Source: Mycobacterium sp.
GTDB lineage: Bacteria; Actinomycetota; Actinomycetes; Mycobacteriales; Mycobacteriaceae
Direction: 5' to 3'
DNA length: 64,000 nucleotides
Assembly: GCF_002863225.1 (NCBI RefSeq)
Contig: NZ_PKEK01000024.1
Span: 62,001 to 126,000, forward strand
Below, one piece after another: positions 8,085 through 17,138 of this stretch (position 1 is its first letter; each line of letters starts with the position of its first letter). A program made the position numbers and the translations under genes. A model generated the notes under the pieces. It was given only the letters and a program-made list of their open reading frames with translations, made no database searches and was not told where the DNA came from.

Positions 8085-9610
8085 TGCAGCACCAGTTCGC
8101 GTTCGTTGTTGCCGAGTGCCTCGCGCAGCGTGGCAATCACGCCGCGCTGGTCGATGTCGGTGATCATCGCGCGCAGACGGTCGGCGAACCCGGGAACCGT
8201 CCGGAGTTCGGCGAAGATCTCGTGTCGCAACACCGGCTCGGGATTGTTGCCGTCCATCGTCGCCAGCTTGGTCAGCAACTCCTTCTCGGGATCGTCGACG
8301 CGAAGCTTGGATCCATTGAGGTCGTAGCCCCGCAGGTACCGGATCCAGCCGGCCAGGGCGAGCATCAGCAACGTGTGCGGGCGGCCCTGGTCGATGGCCT
8401 CCTGCAACGACGGCAGCAGGAACGACGCGATCTTCTCCGAGCCGCGCCGCGCCAGTCGGGTCAACTGGTCGCTCATCTGCGGGTTGCTCAGGCGCGACAG
8501 CAGCGAATCCCGGTACTCAGGCGTGTTCATCCCGGGCACCGCCGGCAGCAACGGCTGGATCTCGTCGCGCAGGAGTTGTTCGACGAAGTCGCGGATGGCC
8601 TCGTTGCCCATGGCCTCGTCGGTACGCCGATACCCGGCCAGCATGGCCAAGGTCGACATCGCGATGTGGGTTCCGTTGAGCAGGCGGGTCTTCACCAGCT
8701 TGTGGTCTTTGACGTTGGAGACGAACTGGGCGCCGACCTCGTCCAGCGGCGGACGACCGTCGCAGAAGTTGTCTTCGATGACCCACTGCGAGTACGGCTC
8801 GGTGAGCACCGGCCACTTGTCGGCAATCCCGAAGGTCTGTCGGACGAACTCGACCTCATCCTCCGAGGTCTGCGGGGTGATGCGGTCGACCATCGAGGAC
8901 GGAAACGCCACATGCGCGTCGATCCAGCGGGCCAACCCCGGATCCTTCAGCGCGGCGAACGAGACCAGCGCGGTACGCGCCGCCGCGGTGTTGTCGGGAA
9001 TGTTGTCGCAGCACATCACCGTGAACGGCGTGGTGCCGGCGCGACGACGCATTTCCAGCGCCTCGGCCAGGTATCCCCACGCGGTGACGTAGCTGCCGGT
9101 GTTGAACAGGTCGGCACGGACATCGGGATGGCTGGCATCGAACTCGCGGGTGACCGGGTCCAGGAAGTACCCGTTGCCGGTGATGGTGAGGCTGACGACG
9201 CGGGTCCGTGGATCGGCGAGCGCGTCGCGCACCGCCGAGCCGTCGTTGGGCGCGTAGTGGACGGAGCCGATCGAACCGATCACCCGGGCCGTCTCGCCCT
9301 CGTGTCCGCGCTCAACGACCGTATAGAGGCCGTCCTGGGCCGACAGCACATCCTTGACATCGCGGGAGCGCAGGCTGATGCCGGTGACCCCCCACTGATT
9401 GGAGACACCGGAACTGGCCAGGTCGTCGAAGTAGACGGCCTGGTGGGCACGGTGGAAATTGCCCGCCCCGATGTGCACGACGCCGCGTTGCAGGCTGGAC
9501 CGGTCGTAGTTGGGCACGTCGACGCGCTGAGCACGCATCGGGATGGTGTCGAGAGTGTCGTTGCTGAGCGGAACTCCGGCGCTTGGCCGCCAAGGAATTA
9601 CTTTTCGCAT
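8081..9610 (-). CDS. Mannitol dehydrogenase family protein (first gene of polyol operon)
   Basis: 509 residues. Family signatures: VVHIGAGNFHRAHQAVYFDDL in the cofactor domain and the catalytic Lys-x4-Asn-x2-His motif as KTRLLNGTH. It oxidises a polyol such as mannitol or sorbitol to a ketose with NAD. The ATG at 9610 has a GGAGG ribosome-binding site. It leads the operon: its stop overlaps the HAD gene, followed by the second dehydrogenase and the kinase. A LacI-type palindrome lies 29 bases upstream of the start. No transporter or regulator gene is present in the cluster, so uptake and regulation must come from elsewhere. Confidence 0.88.
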   Translation of the reverse strand: MRKVIPWRPSAGVPLSNDTLDTIPMRAQRVDVPNYDRSSLQRGVVHIGAGNFHRAHQAVYFDDLASSGVSNQWGVTGISLRSRDVKDVLSAQDGLYTVVERGHEGETARVIGSIGSVHYAPNDGSAVRDALADPRTRVVSLTITGNGYFLDPVTREFDASHPDVRADLFNTGSYVTAWGYLAEALEMRRRAGTTPFTVMCCDNIPDNTAAARTALVSFAALKDPGLARWIDAHVAFPSSMVDRITPQTSEDEVEFVRQTFGIADKWPVLTEPYSQWVIEDNFCDGRPPLDEVGAQFVSNVKDHKLVKTRLLNGTHIAMSTLAMLAGYRRTDEAMGNEAIRDFVEQLLRDEIQPLLPAVPGMNTPEYRDSLLSRLSNPQMSDQLTRLARRGSEKIASFLLPSLQEAIDQGRPHTLLMLALAGWIRYLRGYDLNGSKLRVDDPEKELLTKLATMDGNNPEPVLRHEIFAELRTVPGFADRLRAMITDIDQRGVIATLREALGNNERELVLQ

Positions 9611-9638
9611 GCCCCTCCGTGCCCATAGAAACCTCTTA

Positions 9639-9652
9639 CTTAAACGTTTTAG
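9639..9652. promoter_or_regulatory. LacI-family-type operator for polyol operon
   Basis: CTTAAACGTTTTAG is an inverted repeat around a central CG with one mismatch between arms. This is the usual shape of LacI/GalR-family sites. It lies 29 bases upstream of the first gene of the polyol operon and 90 bases upstream of divergent ligD. No LacI gene is in the window. Confidence 0.5.
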
Positions 9653-9741
9653 TGGAATATGTCACGGCGCCTTTACACGGCGACCAGCCGATCACGGGCA
9701 TAACAGGTGGTGAGGACGGTTATCGGGCGGCGTAGCTTGAG

Positions 9742-11997
9742 ATGATGGCGCAGCGGGTGCGGTTGACCAACGCCGACAAAGTTCTGTACCCGGCGACCGG
9801 GACCACGAAGTCCGAAATCTTCGACTACTACACCGGTATCGCGGAAGTGATGATCCCGCATATCGCCGGACGCGCAGCCACCCGCAAGCGCTGGCCCAAC
9901 GGCGTCGACCAATCTTCGTTCTTCGAAAAACAATTGGCAGATTCAGCCCCCGAGTGGTTGCCCCGCGGCAGCATTGCGCACAAGTCGGGAACCACCACCT
10001 ACCCGATCATCGACAGCGTCGACGGTCTGGCGTGGATCGCGCAGCAGGCGGCACTGGAAGTGCATGTGCCGCAATGGCGTTTCGAGGCCGAGTGGACGCG
10101 CAAGGGTGAGCAGCTCAGTCCTGGCCCGGCCACCCGCCTGGTGTTCGATCTCGACCCGGGTGAGGGTGTGACGATGGCGCAACTGGCCAAAGTGGCGCGC
10201 GCCGTACGCGATCTGATCGCCGACATCGGGCTGACCACCTTTCCGCTCACCAGCGGAAGTAAGGGCCTGCACCTCTACAGCCCACTGGACAAACCGGTGA
10301 GCAGTCGGGGCGCGTCGACACTGGCGAAACGCGTTGCGCAGCAATTGGAAACGTCGATGCCCAAGCTCGTCACCTCGACGATGACCAAGAGTGTGCGGGC
10401 GGGCAAGGTGTTCGTCGACTGGAGCCAGAACAGCGGCGCTAAGACGACCATCGCCCCGTATTCGCTACGCGGCCGTGAGCAGCCGACGGTCGCCGCACCG
10501 CGGACGTGGGATGAACTCGACGACACGAAGCTGCGCCAGTTGCGCTTCGACGAAGTGCTCGAGCGAGTCCAACGCGACGGGGATCTGCTCGCAGAGCTCG
10601 ATGACGACACGGGTTCCGCCGACCGGCTGACGAAGTATCGCAGCATGCGCGACGCCACCAAGACCCCGGAGCCGGTACCCAAGGCCAAACCAGCTGTGGG
10701 GCAAGGTAATACCTTCGTCATCCAGGAGCATCACGCCCGCCGGCTGCACTACGACTTCCGCCTCGAGCGCGACGGCGTGCTGGTCTCGTGGGCGGTGCCG
10801 AAGAATCTGCCGGAGACCACCGCGGTCAACCACCTGGCCGTGCACACCGAAGACCATCCACTGGAGTACGGGAGTTTCGAAGGCACGATCCCGAAGGGGG
10901 AGTACGGCGGCGGCAAGGTGATCATCTGGGATGCCGGCACCTATGACACCGAGAAATTCAATGAAGACGAGGTCATCGTCACTCTGCACGGTCAACGCAT
11001 TTCGGGTCGCTACGCGCTGATTCAGACCGACGGCAACCAATGGCTGGCGCACCGGATGAAGGATCAGCACGTCTTCGATTTCGACGGGCTGGCACCGATG
11101 CTGGCCACCCACGGTTCGGTGGAAAAACTCACGGCATCCCAATGGGCATTCGAGGCCAAATGGGACGGCTACCGGCTGCTGGTCGAAGCCGACCACGGCC
11201 AAGTGCGACTGCGCTCGCGCAGCGGGCGCGATCTCACCGCCGAGTTTCCGCAACTCCGTTCGCTGGCAGCCGATCTCGGTGACCACCACGCCGTACTCGA
11301 CGGTGAGGTCGTCGCGCTCGACGCGGCCGGCGTGCCGAGTTTTTCCGAGATGCAGAACCGGGCGCGTGCCACCCGAGTGGAGTTCCGCGCGTTCGACCTG
11401 GTGTATCTCGACGGGCGGTCACTGCTGCGGGCGAAGTACCGGGACCGGCGAAAGCTGTTGGAGACACTGGCTTCTGCCGGTGGCCTGAACGTGCCCGACC
11501 TACTGTCCGGTGACGGTGCCGAGGCGCTGGAATACTCGCGCAAGCAGCGCTGGGAGGGCGTGATCGCCAAGAAGCGTGATTCCACCTATCAGCCGGGCCG
11601 GCGCTCAGCGTCCTGGATCAAGGACAAGTATTGGAGCACGCAGGAAGTCGTGATCGGCGGCTGGCGCAGGGGTGAGGGTGGGCGTACCAGCGGCATCGGC
11701 TCGCTGTTGATCGGCATTCCCGCGGCAGATGGACTGCAATTCGTCGGCCGCGTCGGTACCGGCTTCACCGAGCGCGACCTGGGCAGTCTCAAGAAGACAC
11801 TCGAGCCGTTGCACACCGACGAGTCACCCTTCAACGCAAGGCTTTCCACCCAGGACGGCAAAGGGGTGACCTTCGTGCGACCCACGTTGGTCGGGGAGGT
11901 CCGCTACAGCGAGTGGACGTCGGACAACCGACTGCGCCAACCGAGTTGGCGGGGCCTGCGGCCCGACAAAGAGCCCGGTGAAGTGGTGCGGGAGTAA
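9742..11997 (+). CDS. ligD: Multifunctional NHEJ DNA ligase LigD (polymerase-phosphoesterase-ligase)
   Basis: 751 residues in the mycobacterial order polymerase-phosphoesterase-ligase. Residues 1-290 are the primase-like polymerase domain (VRLTNADKVLYP at the start; LVFDLDPGEG holds metal-binding aspartates). Residues about 325-450 are the 3'-phosphoesterase (FVIQEHHARRLHYDFRLE). Residues about 460-751 are the ATP-dependent ligase: motif I KWDG has the adenylated lysine at residue 473, and KKRDSTYQPGRRSASWIKDK is motifs IV-V. It works with Ku in end joining. The start may be either of two adjacent ATGs (9742 or 9745). It is transcribed away from ku, with the polyol operon between. Confidence 0.96.
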   Translation: MMAQRVRLTNADKVLYPATGTTKSEIFDYYTGIAEVMIPHIAGRAATRKRWPNGVDQSSFFEKQLADSAPEWLPRGSIAHKSGTTTYPIIDSVDGLAWIAQQAALEVHVPQWRFEAEWTRKGEQLSPGPATRLVFDLDPGEGVTMAQLAKVARAVRDLIADIGLTTFPLTSGSKGLHLYSPLDKPVSSRGASTLAKRVAQQLETSMPKLVTSTMTKSVRAGKVFVDWSQNSGAKTTIAPYSLRGREQPTVAAPRTWDELDDTKLRQLRFDEVLERVQRDGDLLAELDDDTGSADRLTKYRSMRDATKTPEPVPKAKPAVGQGNTFVIQEHHARRLHYDFRLERDGVLVSWAVPKNLPETTAVNHLAVHTEDHPLEYGSFEGTIPKGEYGGGKVIIWDAGTYDTEKFNEDEVIVTLHGQRISGRYALIQTDGNQWLAHRMKDQHVFDFDGLAPMLATHGSVEKLTASQWAFEAKWDGYRLLVEADHGQVRLRSRSGRDLTAEFPQLRSLAADLGDHHAVLDGEVVALDAAGVPSFSEMQNRARATRVEFRAFDLVYLDGRSLLRAKYRDRRKLLETLASAGGLNVPDLLSGDGAEALEYSRKQRWEGVIAKKRDSTYQPGRRSASWIKDKYWSTQEVVIGGWRRGEGGRTSGIGSLLIGIPAADGLQFVGRVGTGFTERDLGSLKKTLEPLHTDESPFNARLSTQDGKGVTFVRPTLVGEVRYSEWTSDNRLRQPSWRGLRPDKEPGEVVRE

Positions 11998-12004
11998 TTG
12001 CGAC

Positions 12005-12622
12005 TCACTGCGCGGATCGCAGCGCGACGCCGTCGAGCAGTGACGTCAGAAGAAGTTCGAACGCTCGATCGTCGGGCGGTGCCGGCCGCGCCGGCGCGTT
12101 GTGCCTCTGCGCCAACCGTGCGAGCAACACCGAACCCTGGACGAGTTCCGACACTGCCGCATAGGTCTCGCGGGCTGTCTGCTCATCGATGCCGGATTCA
12201 ATCATGTTCGTGATCGCTTTCTGCGTCTCCTGCTCACCGAGTCGTCGAGCCAACGGGGTCAATGCGCCGCGAATGAGGATCAGATCCGTCAAGACGGGAT
12301 TGCCGAGGAACGTCTGGCGTACTCCCCGTAGATGCGCCGTCAGCGAAGCTCGCCAATCGCTGGATTCCGCGAACGTCGGAAACCCGGTGCGGCGCAACAC
12401 GCGATCGGTCATGGCGTCGAGAAGCTCTGACTTGTTGCGAACGTGCCAGTAGATACTCGTCACGCCCACCCCGAGCGATTTGGCGACCAGTGGGATACTC
12501 AGCTCGTCGATCGAGGAGTCCGCCGCGATAGCGAAGGCCGTCTCCACAATCGCGTCTTCGGTCAGTGAGCCTCGCGCTCGCCGGACTGGTTGTCGCCTTG
12601 GCTCCGAAGCCCGCGCACTCAC
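12005..12622 (-). CDS. TetR-family transcriptional regulator
   Basis: 205 residues. The N-terminal helix-turn-helix spans about residues 20-65 (EDAIVETAFAIAADSS, then LVAKSLGVGVTSIYWHVRNKSELLDAM), followed by a ligand-binding domain rich in alanine and leucine with the TetR_C pattern (LIRGALTPLARRLG). It overlaps the stop of the upstream dehydrogenase-like gene by ATGA, so it is co-transcribed and probably controls its own operon. A 20-bp site with inverted TACTG/CAGTA arms at 13774 in the divergent promoter region is a reasonable operator. The effector is unknown. Confidence 0.85.
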   Translation of the reverse strand: MSARASEPRRQPVRRARGSLTEDAIVETAFAIAADSSIDELSIPLVAKSLGVGVTSIYWHVRNKSELLDAMTDRVLRRTGFPTFAESSDWRASLTAHLRGVRQTFLGNPVLTDLILIRGALTPLARRLGEQETQKAITNMIESGIDEQTARETYAAVSELVQGSVLLARLAQRHNAPARPAPPDDRAFELLLTSLLDGVALRSAQ

Positions 12623-13719
12623 TTCCGAGTCTGGCGGGTCACGACCGAGGGGCCGGCCAACGGCACGTCCAGGAGTCCGGGCGGGGCGTCGATCACTGCC
12701 GGGATGGCGTTGATTGCCGCCATCGCCGTCGCAGCGACACCGGGGTTGGTGGGGTCACCCGGTGTGGGGTCCAGATGTAAGTCGAGGGTCATGTTCGGGT
12801 TTCCTTCGATGCGAAACACCATGCCGCCCTTGCCGGGTTGCGCTGGACGCGGCCAAGAGTCGGGCCACGGCGTCGAGGTCACCGTCGCGAAGTATTGCAC
12901 CGACACGACGGGACGCCCGCCGTGCACTGCGGCGAGTTGCCAGCGGTGGCCGCAGATGGTGTCCTTCGGGATCACGCCCAGGGCGGTGTCGAGATCGCCT
13001 GGGGCCAGGATGGTCTCCCAGTCCAGCGTTACGTGTTCGACGTGGACGCCGAGCGTGTCGGCGATGTAACGCACGACGGGCTCCCAGTCGTTGTTCACCT
13101 TGCCGACAGCAATGCGGATAGGAACGTGGCCATCGGGCTTTCCAAATCCCATCGACTCGTGGAGCACCTCCCAGATTGGATAGGACAAGTCGAGGTCGAG
13201 TGCGTATTCGTCCATGCGGTAGGTGTCGATCACCCCGGCGCCCGTCAGCAGTGCGGTGGGCAGATTGAGGCTGACGAAGCCAGGTTCGCAGCCGGTGGCG
13301 TAGAAGGTCGAGTTGCCTTTTCGTGCGGCAGCTTCGATCGGTTCGCGCCAATTCGCCGGTGCCGCTTTGGGATACACCATCGGGATCGCGGAGATGGTGA
13401 CGACGTTGATGCCGGCTTCCAGGTATCCGACGATGTCGGTGATCACCTGGTCTTCACGGCGGACGGCGGTTGCGCAGTAGGCGATGCAGTCGGGCTTTGT
13501 GTCGAGGACCGCCGTCCGGTCATCGGTAGCTGCGACACCGACGTCGGTCCGACCGCACAATGCGCCGGCGTCCACGCCTACCTTCGCCGGCGAGGACACC
13601 TCGAGGCCGACCAGTTCCAGAGCGGGGTCGTCGATGATTGCGCGCAGAGCCACGCTGCCCGTCATGCCGGTGCCGATATGGACGACGCGACGCTTCGGGG
13701 CGTCGGGAGATGAAGTCAC
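12619..13719 (-). CDS. Dihydrodipicolinate reductase-like dehydrogenase (paralogue of 643-1719 gene)
   Basis: 366 residues with a Rossmann loop at the N-terminus (RVVHIGTGMTGSVALRAI) and the same overall pattern as the protein at 643-1719, including a conserved NAIPAV stretch near the C-terminus. Members are annotated as dihydrodipicolinate reductase or amine dehydrogenase-like; the true substrate is unknown. It is transcribed divergently from the LLM oxidoreductase at 13846 and is followed by a TetR gene overlapping by four bases, which makes a self-contained regulated oxidoreductase module. Confidence 0.75.
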   Translation of the reverse strand: MTSSPDAPKRRVVHIGTGMTGSVALRAIIDDPALELVGLEVSSPAKVGVDAGALCGRTDVGVAATDDRTAVLDTKPDCIAYCATAVRREDQVITDIVGYLEAGINVVTISAIPMVYPKAAPANWREPIEAAARKGNSTFYATGCEPGFVSLNLPTALLTGAGVIDTYRMDEYALDLDLSYPIWEVLHESMGFGKPDGHVPIRIAVGKVNNDWEPVVRYIADTLGVHVEHVTLDWETILAPGDLDTALGVIPKDTICGHRWQLAAVHGGRPVVSVQYFATVTSTPWPDSWPRPAQPGKGGMVFRIEGNPNMTLDLHLDPTPGDPTNPGVAATAMAAINAIPAVIDAPPGLLDVPLAGPSVVTRQTRK

Positions 13720-13773
13720 AGGTCTTGCCTCTCAACGAGGTGGGAGCGGTTGCCAATTCAACGGGCCGCAGCT

Positions 13774-13793
13774 TACTGTAGGCCTAACCAGTA
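13774..13793. promoter_or_regulatory. Candidate TetR operator between divergent genes
   Basis: Inverted five-base arms TACTG and CAGTA separated by ten bases. It lies between the dehydrogenase-TetR operon (start 13719) and the LLM gene (start 13846). A further ACCAGT element follows at about 13806. Size and position suit autoregulation by the TetR protein encoded at 12005; this is inference. Confidence 0.35.
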
Positions 13794-13845
13794 TGACTTA
13801 CCAGTGACATTGCAGTATCGCGCGTCAGGGGAGTTAGGCATCGCG

Positions 13846-14802
13846 ATGTTCACCCTTCGATTCGACATGCGTTCTCGATCACCGGGACTCGCCACATCCG
13901 ACCTGTATGCGGCAGCAAGCGGGATGTCGGCGTGGGCGGAGACCCGTGGCTGCGTAGCCGCAGTCCTGTGTGAACATCACTGCGCCGACGACGGTTATCT
14001 GCCGTCGCCGCTGCTGCTCGGCGCGGCGATCGCCGCCCGCACAAAACAGTTGATGCTGAACCTGGTCATTCTGCTCCCGCTCTACGATGTGGCTCGCTTG
14101 GCGGAGGACATCGCCGTGCTCGATCACATCAGTACGGGACGGGCCAGCTACGTCTTCGGAATCGGTTATCGCGCCGAGGAATACGCGCACTTTGGGTTGG
14201 CGATGTCTGATCGCGGCCGGTTGGCCGATGAAAAGCTCGGCCTATTGCGCCGTTTATTGGCGGGGGAGGAGGTCGAACACGGTGGCCGGCGGATGAAGGC
14301 GACACCGCGCCCGCGGACGCCGGAAGGTCCGATGCTGAGTTGGGGTGGTGCGAGTCTCGCTGCGGCACGGCGTGCGGGACGCAACGGTCTCGGCCTGCTT
14401 GCCAACGGTGGGGTGCCCGGTATGCAGGAGGCCTACGAAAAGTCGTGCCGTGAAAACGGTTTCGAGCCCGGCTTTGTGCTCATCCCCGATCGAGATGCGG
14501 CCACCAATGTTTTCGTGGCCGAGGATGTCGACGCGGCATGGGAAGAGATCGGAGAATATCTGCTCCACGACGCCATGGCGTACTCGGAGTGGAACCCCGA
14601 CAATCAGGTGTCGGCGAACATCACCACCGCCAAGACCGTCGACGAGCTCCGCCACACGTCACCGTCGCACGTGATCCTGTCGATCGACGAGGCAAAGCAA
14701 CGCCTCGCCGACGGCGAGATGTTCAACCTCTCACCGTTGTGCGGTGGAATCCCGCCCGACATCGCGTGGCCGTATCTGCGGAGGTTCGCCGAGCTGACCT
14801 AG
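13846..14802 (+). CDS. LLM-class (luciferase-like) flavin-dependent oxidoreductase
   Basis: 318 residues from the ATG at 13846, preceded by GGGGAG. An in-frame start at 13750 was rejected because it would translate through the divergent promoter region and the candidate operator. The TIM-barrel luciferase-like pattern is visible: LCEHHCADDGYLPSPLLLGAAIAARTKQL near residues 40-70 and FGIGYRAEEYAHFG near residue 108. Such enzymes use FMN or F420 and in mycobacteria often act on lipids or xenobiotics. It is paired head-to-head with a dehydrogenase-TetR operon and probably shares its regulation. Confidence 0.82.
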   Translation: MFTLRFDMRSRSPGLATSDLYAAASGMSAWAETRGCVAAVLCEHHCADDGYLPSPLLLGAAIAARTKQLMLNLVILLPLYDVARLAEDIAVLDHISTGRASYVFGIGYRAEEYAHFGLAMSDRGRLADEKLGLLRRLLAGEEVEHGGRRMKATPRPRTPEGPMLSWGGASLAAARRAGRNGLGLLANGGVPGMQEAYEKSCRENGFEPGFVLIPDRDAATNVFVAEDVDAAWEEIGEYLLHDAMAYSEWNPDNQVSANITTAKTVDELRHTSPSHVILSIDEAKQRLADGEMFNLSPLCGGIPPDIAWPYLRRFAELT

Positions 14803-14811
14803 CGCAATCAA

Positions 14812-15288
14812 CTACCTGCGCGACAGCGGCGCCGGATAACCGGCTTCCAGCAGCCCACGGGTCGCCAGCTGGTCGGCCAACTCGTTGTCGGCGACACCGG
14901 AGTGCCCCTTCACCCAGAACCACTCGACCCGGTGACGCTCGCAGGCGATTCGGAGCCGCTTCCACAGATCGACATTCTTGACCGGCTGTTTGGCGGCGGT
15001 CATCCACCCGTTGCGTTCCCAACCGAGCACCCACTTGGTGATGCCGTTGCGGACGTAGGTGCTGTCGGTGTGCAGGTGCACCACCACAGGCCGGGTGAGC
15101 GCTTCCAGCGCCATGATCGGCGCGGTCAATTCCATTCGGTTGTTGCTGGTTTCGGCCGGCTCGCCGCCGCACATCTCGCGAACATGCCTGCCCTGACGCA
15201 GCACCGCCCCCCAGCCGCCGGGGCCCGGATTCGGCCGGCACCCACCGTCGGTGTGGATGACGACGACGTCCTCGCCTGCCGCTGTCAT
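14812..15288 (-). CDS. rnhA: Ribonuclease HI
   Basis: 158 residues from the ATG at 15288, the usual RNase HI length. It removes RNA from RNA-DNA hybrids (R-loops, Okazaki primers). The catalytic DEDD set is visible: Asp in [12 protein letters not shown], Glu in NNRMELTA, Asp in [11 protein letters not shown] and Asp in [11 protein letters not shown]. The start overlaps the stop of the upstream VOC gene by ATGA, so the two are co-translated. A longer in-frame reading beginning at 15462 would run through the VOC gene and is rejected. Confidence 0.92.
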   Translation of the reverse strand: MTAAGEDVVVIHTDGGCRPNPGPGGWGAVLRQGRHVREMCGGEPAETSNNRMELTAPIMALEALTRPVVVHLHTDSTYVRNGITKWVLGWERNGWMTAAKQPVKNVDLWKRLRIACERHRVEWFWVKGHSGVADNELADQLATRGLLEAGYPAPLSRR

Positions 15289-15923
15289 GCGCCGAGGATA
15301 GGTGCTGAGATCATCGCCGAGCGCACCGACATACCGAGTTCCCTGTGACGCAATGTGGTGATTCGCCGTCCCGGCTGCACAGCGTCCTTGACCGGAGCCG
15401 TCCGGTCGCCGAAGAAAGCGGCGGTCGCGTCGATGTCCGTGACTTCGTAGGTGATGCCCCACAGCGTCGACGGTCCTTCGTCCTTGCCGCCCGGGGAACC
15501 GACGACCTCGATGATGACGTCGCCGAACCGTACGAAGATCTGGCGGATCGGTTGTCCGCCGAGCTCGGCGTCACGCTTCCGGCGGGGTGTGATGCCGATC
15601 GCGGCCAGCGCGTCGAGCGTCCGGTCCAGGTCGGGGGAGAACAGCACGATGTGGTCGATGCCGGTGACGCCGTTCGGATGCACGGCAGGCATCGAGAGAT
15701 CCGCCTCGGACCGTGTGGTCGGGATGCCGTCGAGGTCATGACCGAAGCCTTCGGGCAGGCCACGCAATGACCACCCGGCCATGCCGGTGCCGCGCACGTC
15801 CCCAGACAGCCTGATGTTGACGCCGCCGACGCGGGAGACGTCGTCGGAATCTACGCTGAAGCCGGCCCGCTTCCAGGCGCCCGCGGGGTCGGCGACCTCG
15901 ATCTCGGCGACGGTGACGGTCAT
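15285..15923 (-). CDS. VOC (glyoxalase/dioxygenase fold) family protein
   Basis: 212 residues from the ATG at 15923 ([12 protein letters not shown]). The second half has the vicinal-oxygen-chelate pattern: [23 protein letters not shown] with a metal-ligand histidine, then [12 protein letters not shown] with the glutamate. The first half looks like a degenerate copy of the fold. It could be a glyoxalase, an isomerase or an antibiotic-resistance-type protein; the substrate is unknown. The gene is translationally coupled to rnhA by an ATGA overlap. Confidence 0.72.
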   Translation of the reverse strand: MTVTVAEIEVADPAGAWKRAGFSVDSDDVSRVGGVNIRLSGDVRGTGMAGWSLRGLPEGFGHDLDGIPTTRSEADLSMPAVHPNGVTGIDHIVLFSPDLDRTLDALAAIGITPRRKRDAELGGQPIRQIFVRFGDVIIEVVGSPGGKDEGPSTLWGITYEVTDIDATAAFFGDRTAPVKDAVQPGRRITTLRHRELGMSVRSAMISAPILGA

Positions 15924-15984
15924 AGCCGAATACGGTATCGCGCTGCGGTGCCTGGTATTTCGGAACGGTCCTGAGCTCGACGTG

Positions 15985-16938
15985 TCAGCGTAGTTGCGGC
16001 AGCACGTCGCGCTGCCAGGACTCGAAAAAGCCGTCCATGTCGGGGCCGATCTGCTGCACGTACACCTCGTCGGCGCCCGCGTCGAGGTACTGACGCATCT
16101 GCGCGGCGTGCTTGTCGGGGTCGGGGCCCGACGCAACAGATTCGGCGACGGTCTCCTTGGGCACCAGGGACATGGCCGCTTCGAAGTCGGCGGGACGCGG
16201 GAGGATCTGGGCGAGTTGGCCCGGCAGGCTCTCGTTGGCCCAGAGTTGGTGAGCGAACTCCAAGCCCTTGTCCGGATCGCGATCCCAGCTCACTTTGGTG
16301 CCGGCCTGGACGGGCTTGTCGCCGCCACCGGCGTCGCGGAAGGTCTTGATCAGTTCGGCGTCGGGCAGGACGGTGACGAACCCGTCTCCGATGCGGCCGG
16401 CGAATTCCGCGGCCTGCGGGCCGAAGCCGGACACGTAGATCGGCACCGGCTGTTCGGGCAGTGTGTAGATTCGCGCTTCCTGTACCTCGTAGTGAGTTCC
16501 GTGGTGGCTGATTTCGTTGCCGCGCAGTAGTAGTCGGATCAGGTCGACGGCTTCTTCGAGCATCTCCAGGCGAAGCCCTACCGAGGGAAACGGGTCGCCC
16601 AGTACGTGCTCGTTGAGCGCCTCACCGCTACCCACGCCAAATACGAACTTGCCGTTCAGTTGCACCGCGGCGGTCGCGACGGCCTGCGCGATGATCGCCG
16701 GGTGGATGCGGATGGTGGGACACGTGACCGCGGTCGACACCGGCAACGACGTGGCTTCTGAGAGCGCGCCTATCACGCCCCACACGAACGGGCTGTTGCC
16801 CTGGGCATCGTTCCAAGGATGGAAGTGGTCCGAGATCCACAACGAGTCGAAGCCGGCGGCCTCAGCGCGTTTGGCCTGATCCACCAGTTCCTTCGGGCCG
16901 AACTGTTCGCAGGAAAGAAAGTATCCGATCTTCGACAT
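15985..16938 (-). CDS. F420-dependent LLM-class oxidoreductase (G6PDH-like subfamily)
   Basis: 317 residues from the ATG at 16938 (MSKIGYFLSCEQFGP). The pattern SLWISDHFHPWNDAQGNSPF and FVFGVGSGEALNEHVLGD is typical of the F420-dependent glucose-6-phosphate dehydrogenase-like subfamily (TIGR03557 type), which uses coenzyme F420 in a TIM barrel. Related mycobacterial proteins include Fgd-type and hydroxymycolate dehydrogenase-type enzymes; the substrate is unknown here. An extension to 17130 lacks homology and a ribosome-binding site. About 200 bases separate it from the divergent flavodoxin-like gene; no clear operator was seen there. Confidence 0.85.
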   Translation of the reverse strand: MSKIGYFLSCEQFGPKELVDQAKRAEAAGFDSLWISDHFHPWNDAQGNSPFVWGVIGALSEATSLPVSTAVTCPTIRIHPAIIAQAVATAAVQLNGKFVFGVGSGEALNEHVLGDPFPSVGLRLEMLEEAVDLIRLLLRGNEISHHGTHYEVQEARIYTLPEQPVPIYVSGFGPQAAEFAGRIGDGFVTVLPDAELIKTFRDAGGGDKPVQAGTKVSWDRDPDKGLEFAHQLWANESLPGQLAQILPRPADFEAAMSLVPKETVAESVASGPDPDKHAAQMRQYLDAGADEVYVQQIGPDMDGFFESWQRDVLPQLR

Positions 16939-17138
16939 GGTGGGTCTGTACCCAAAGCCAGGGAATGCTACGCGAGATTCTGTTGTGGCACAGCGTGTTC
17001 TGCGAGGCACCGCAGTGATTACGGAGCTTGGCATCCAGTCGTTTGTTTGGCTGAACCCCGCATTGGGCATTGCCTGCGTGTCCGGTAAGCGGCTGCCGAA
17101 GTCGAGGCTGACGCACTCTAGAAGGGACATCGCAAGCC

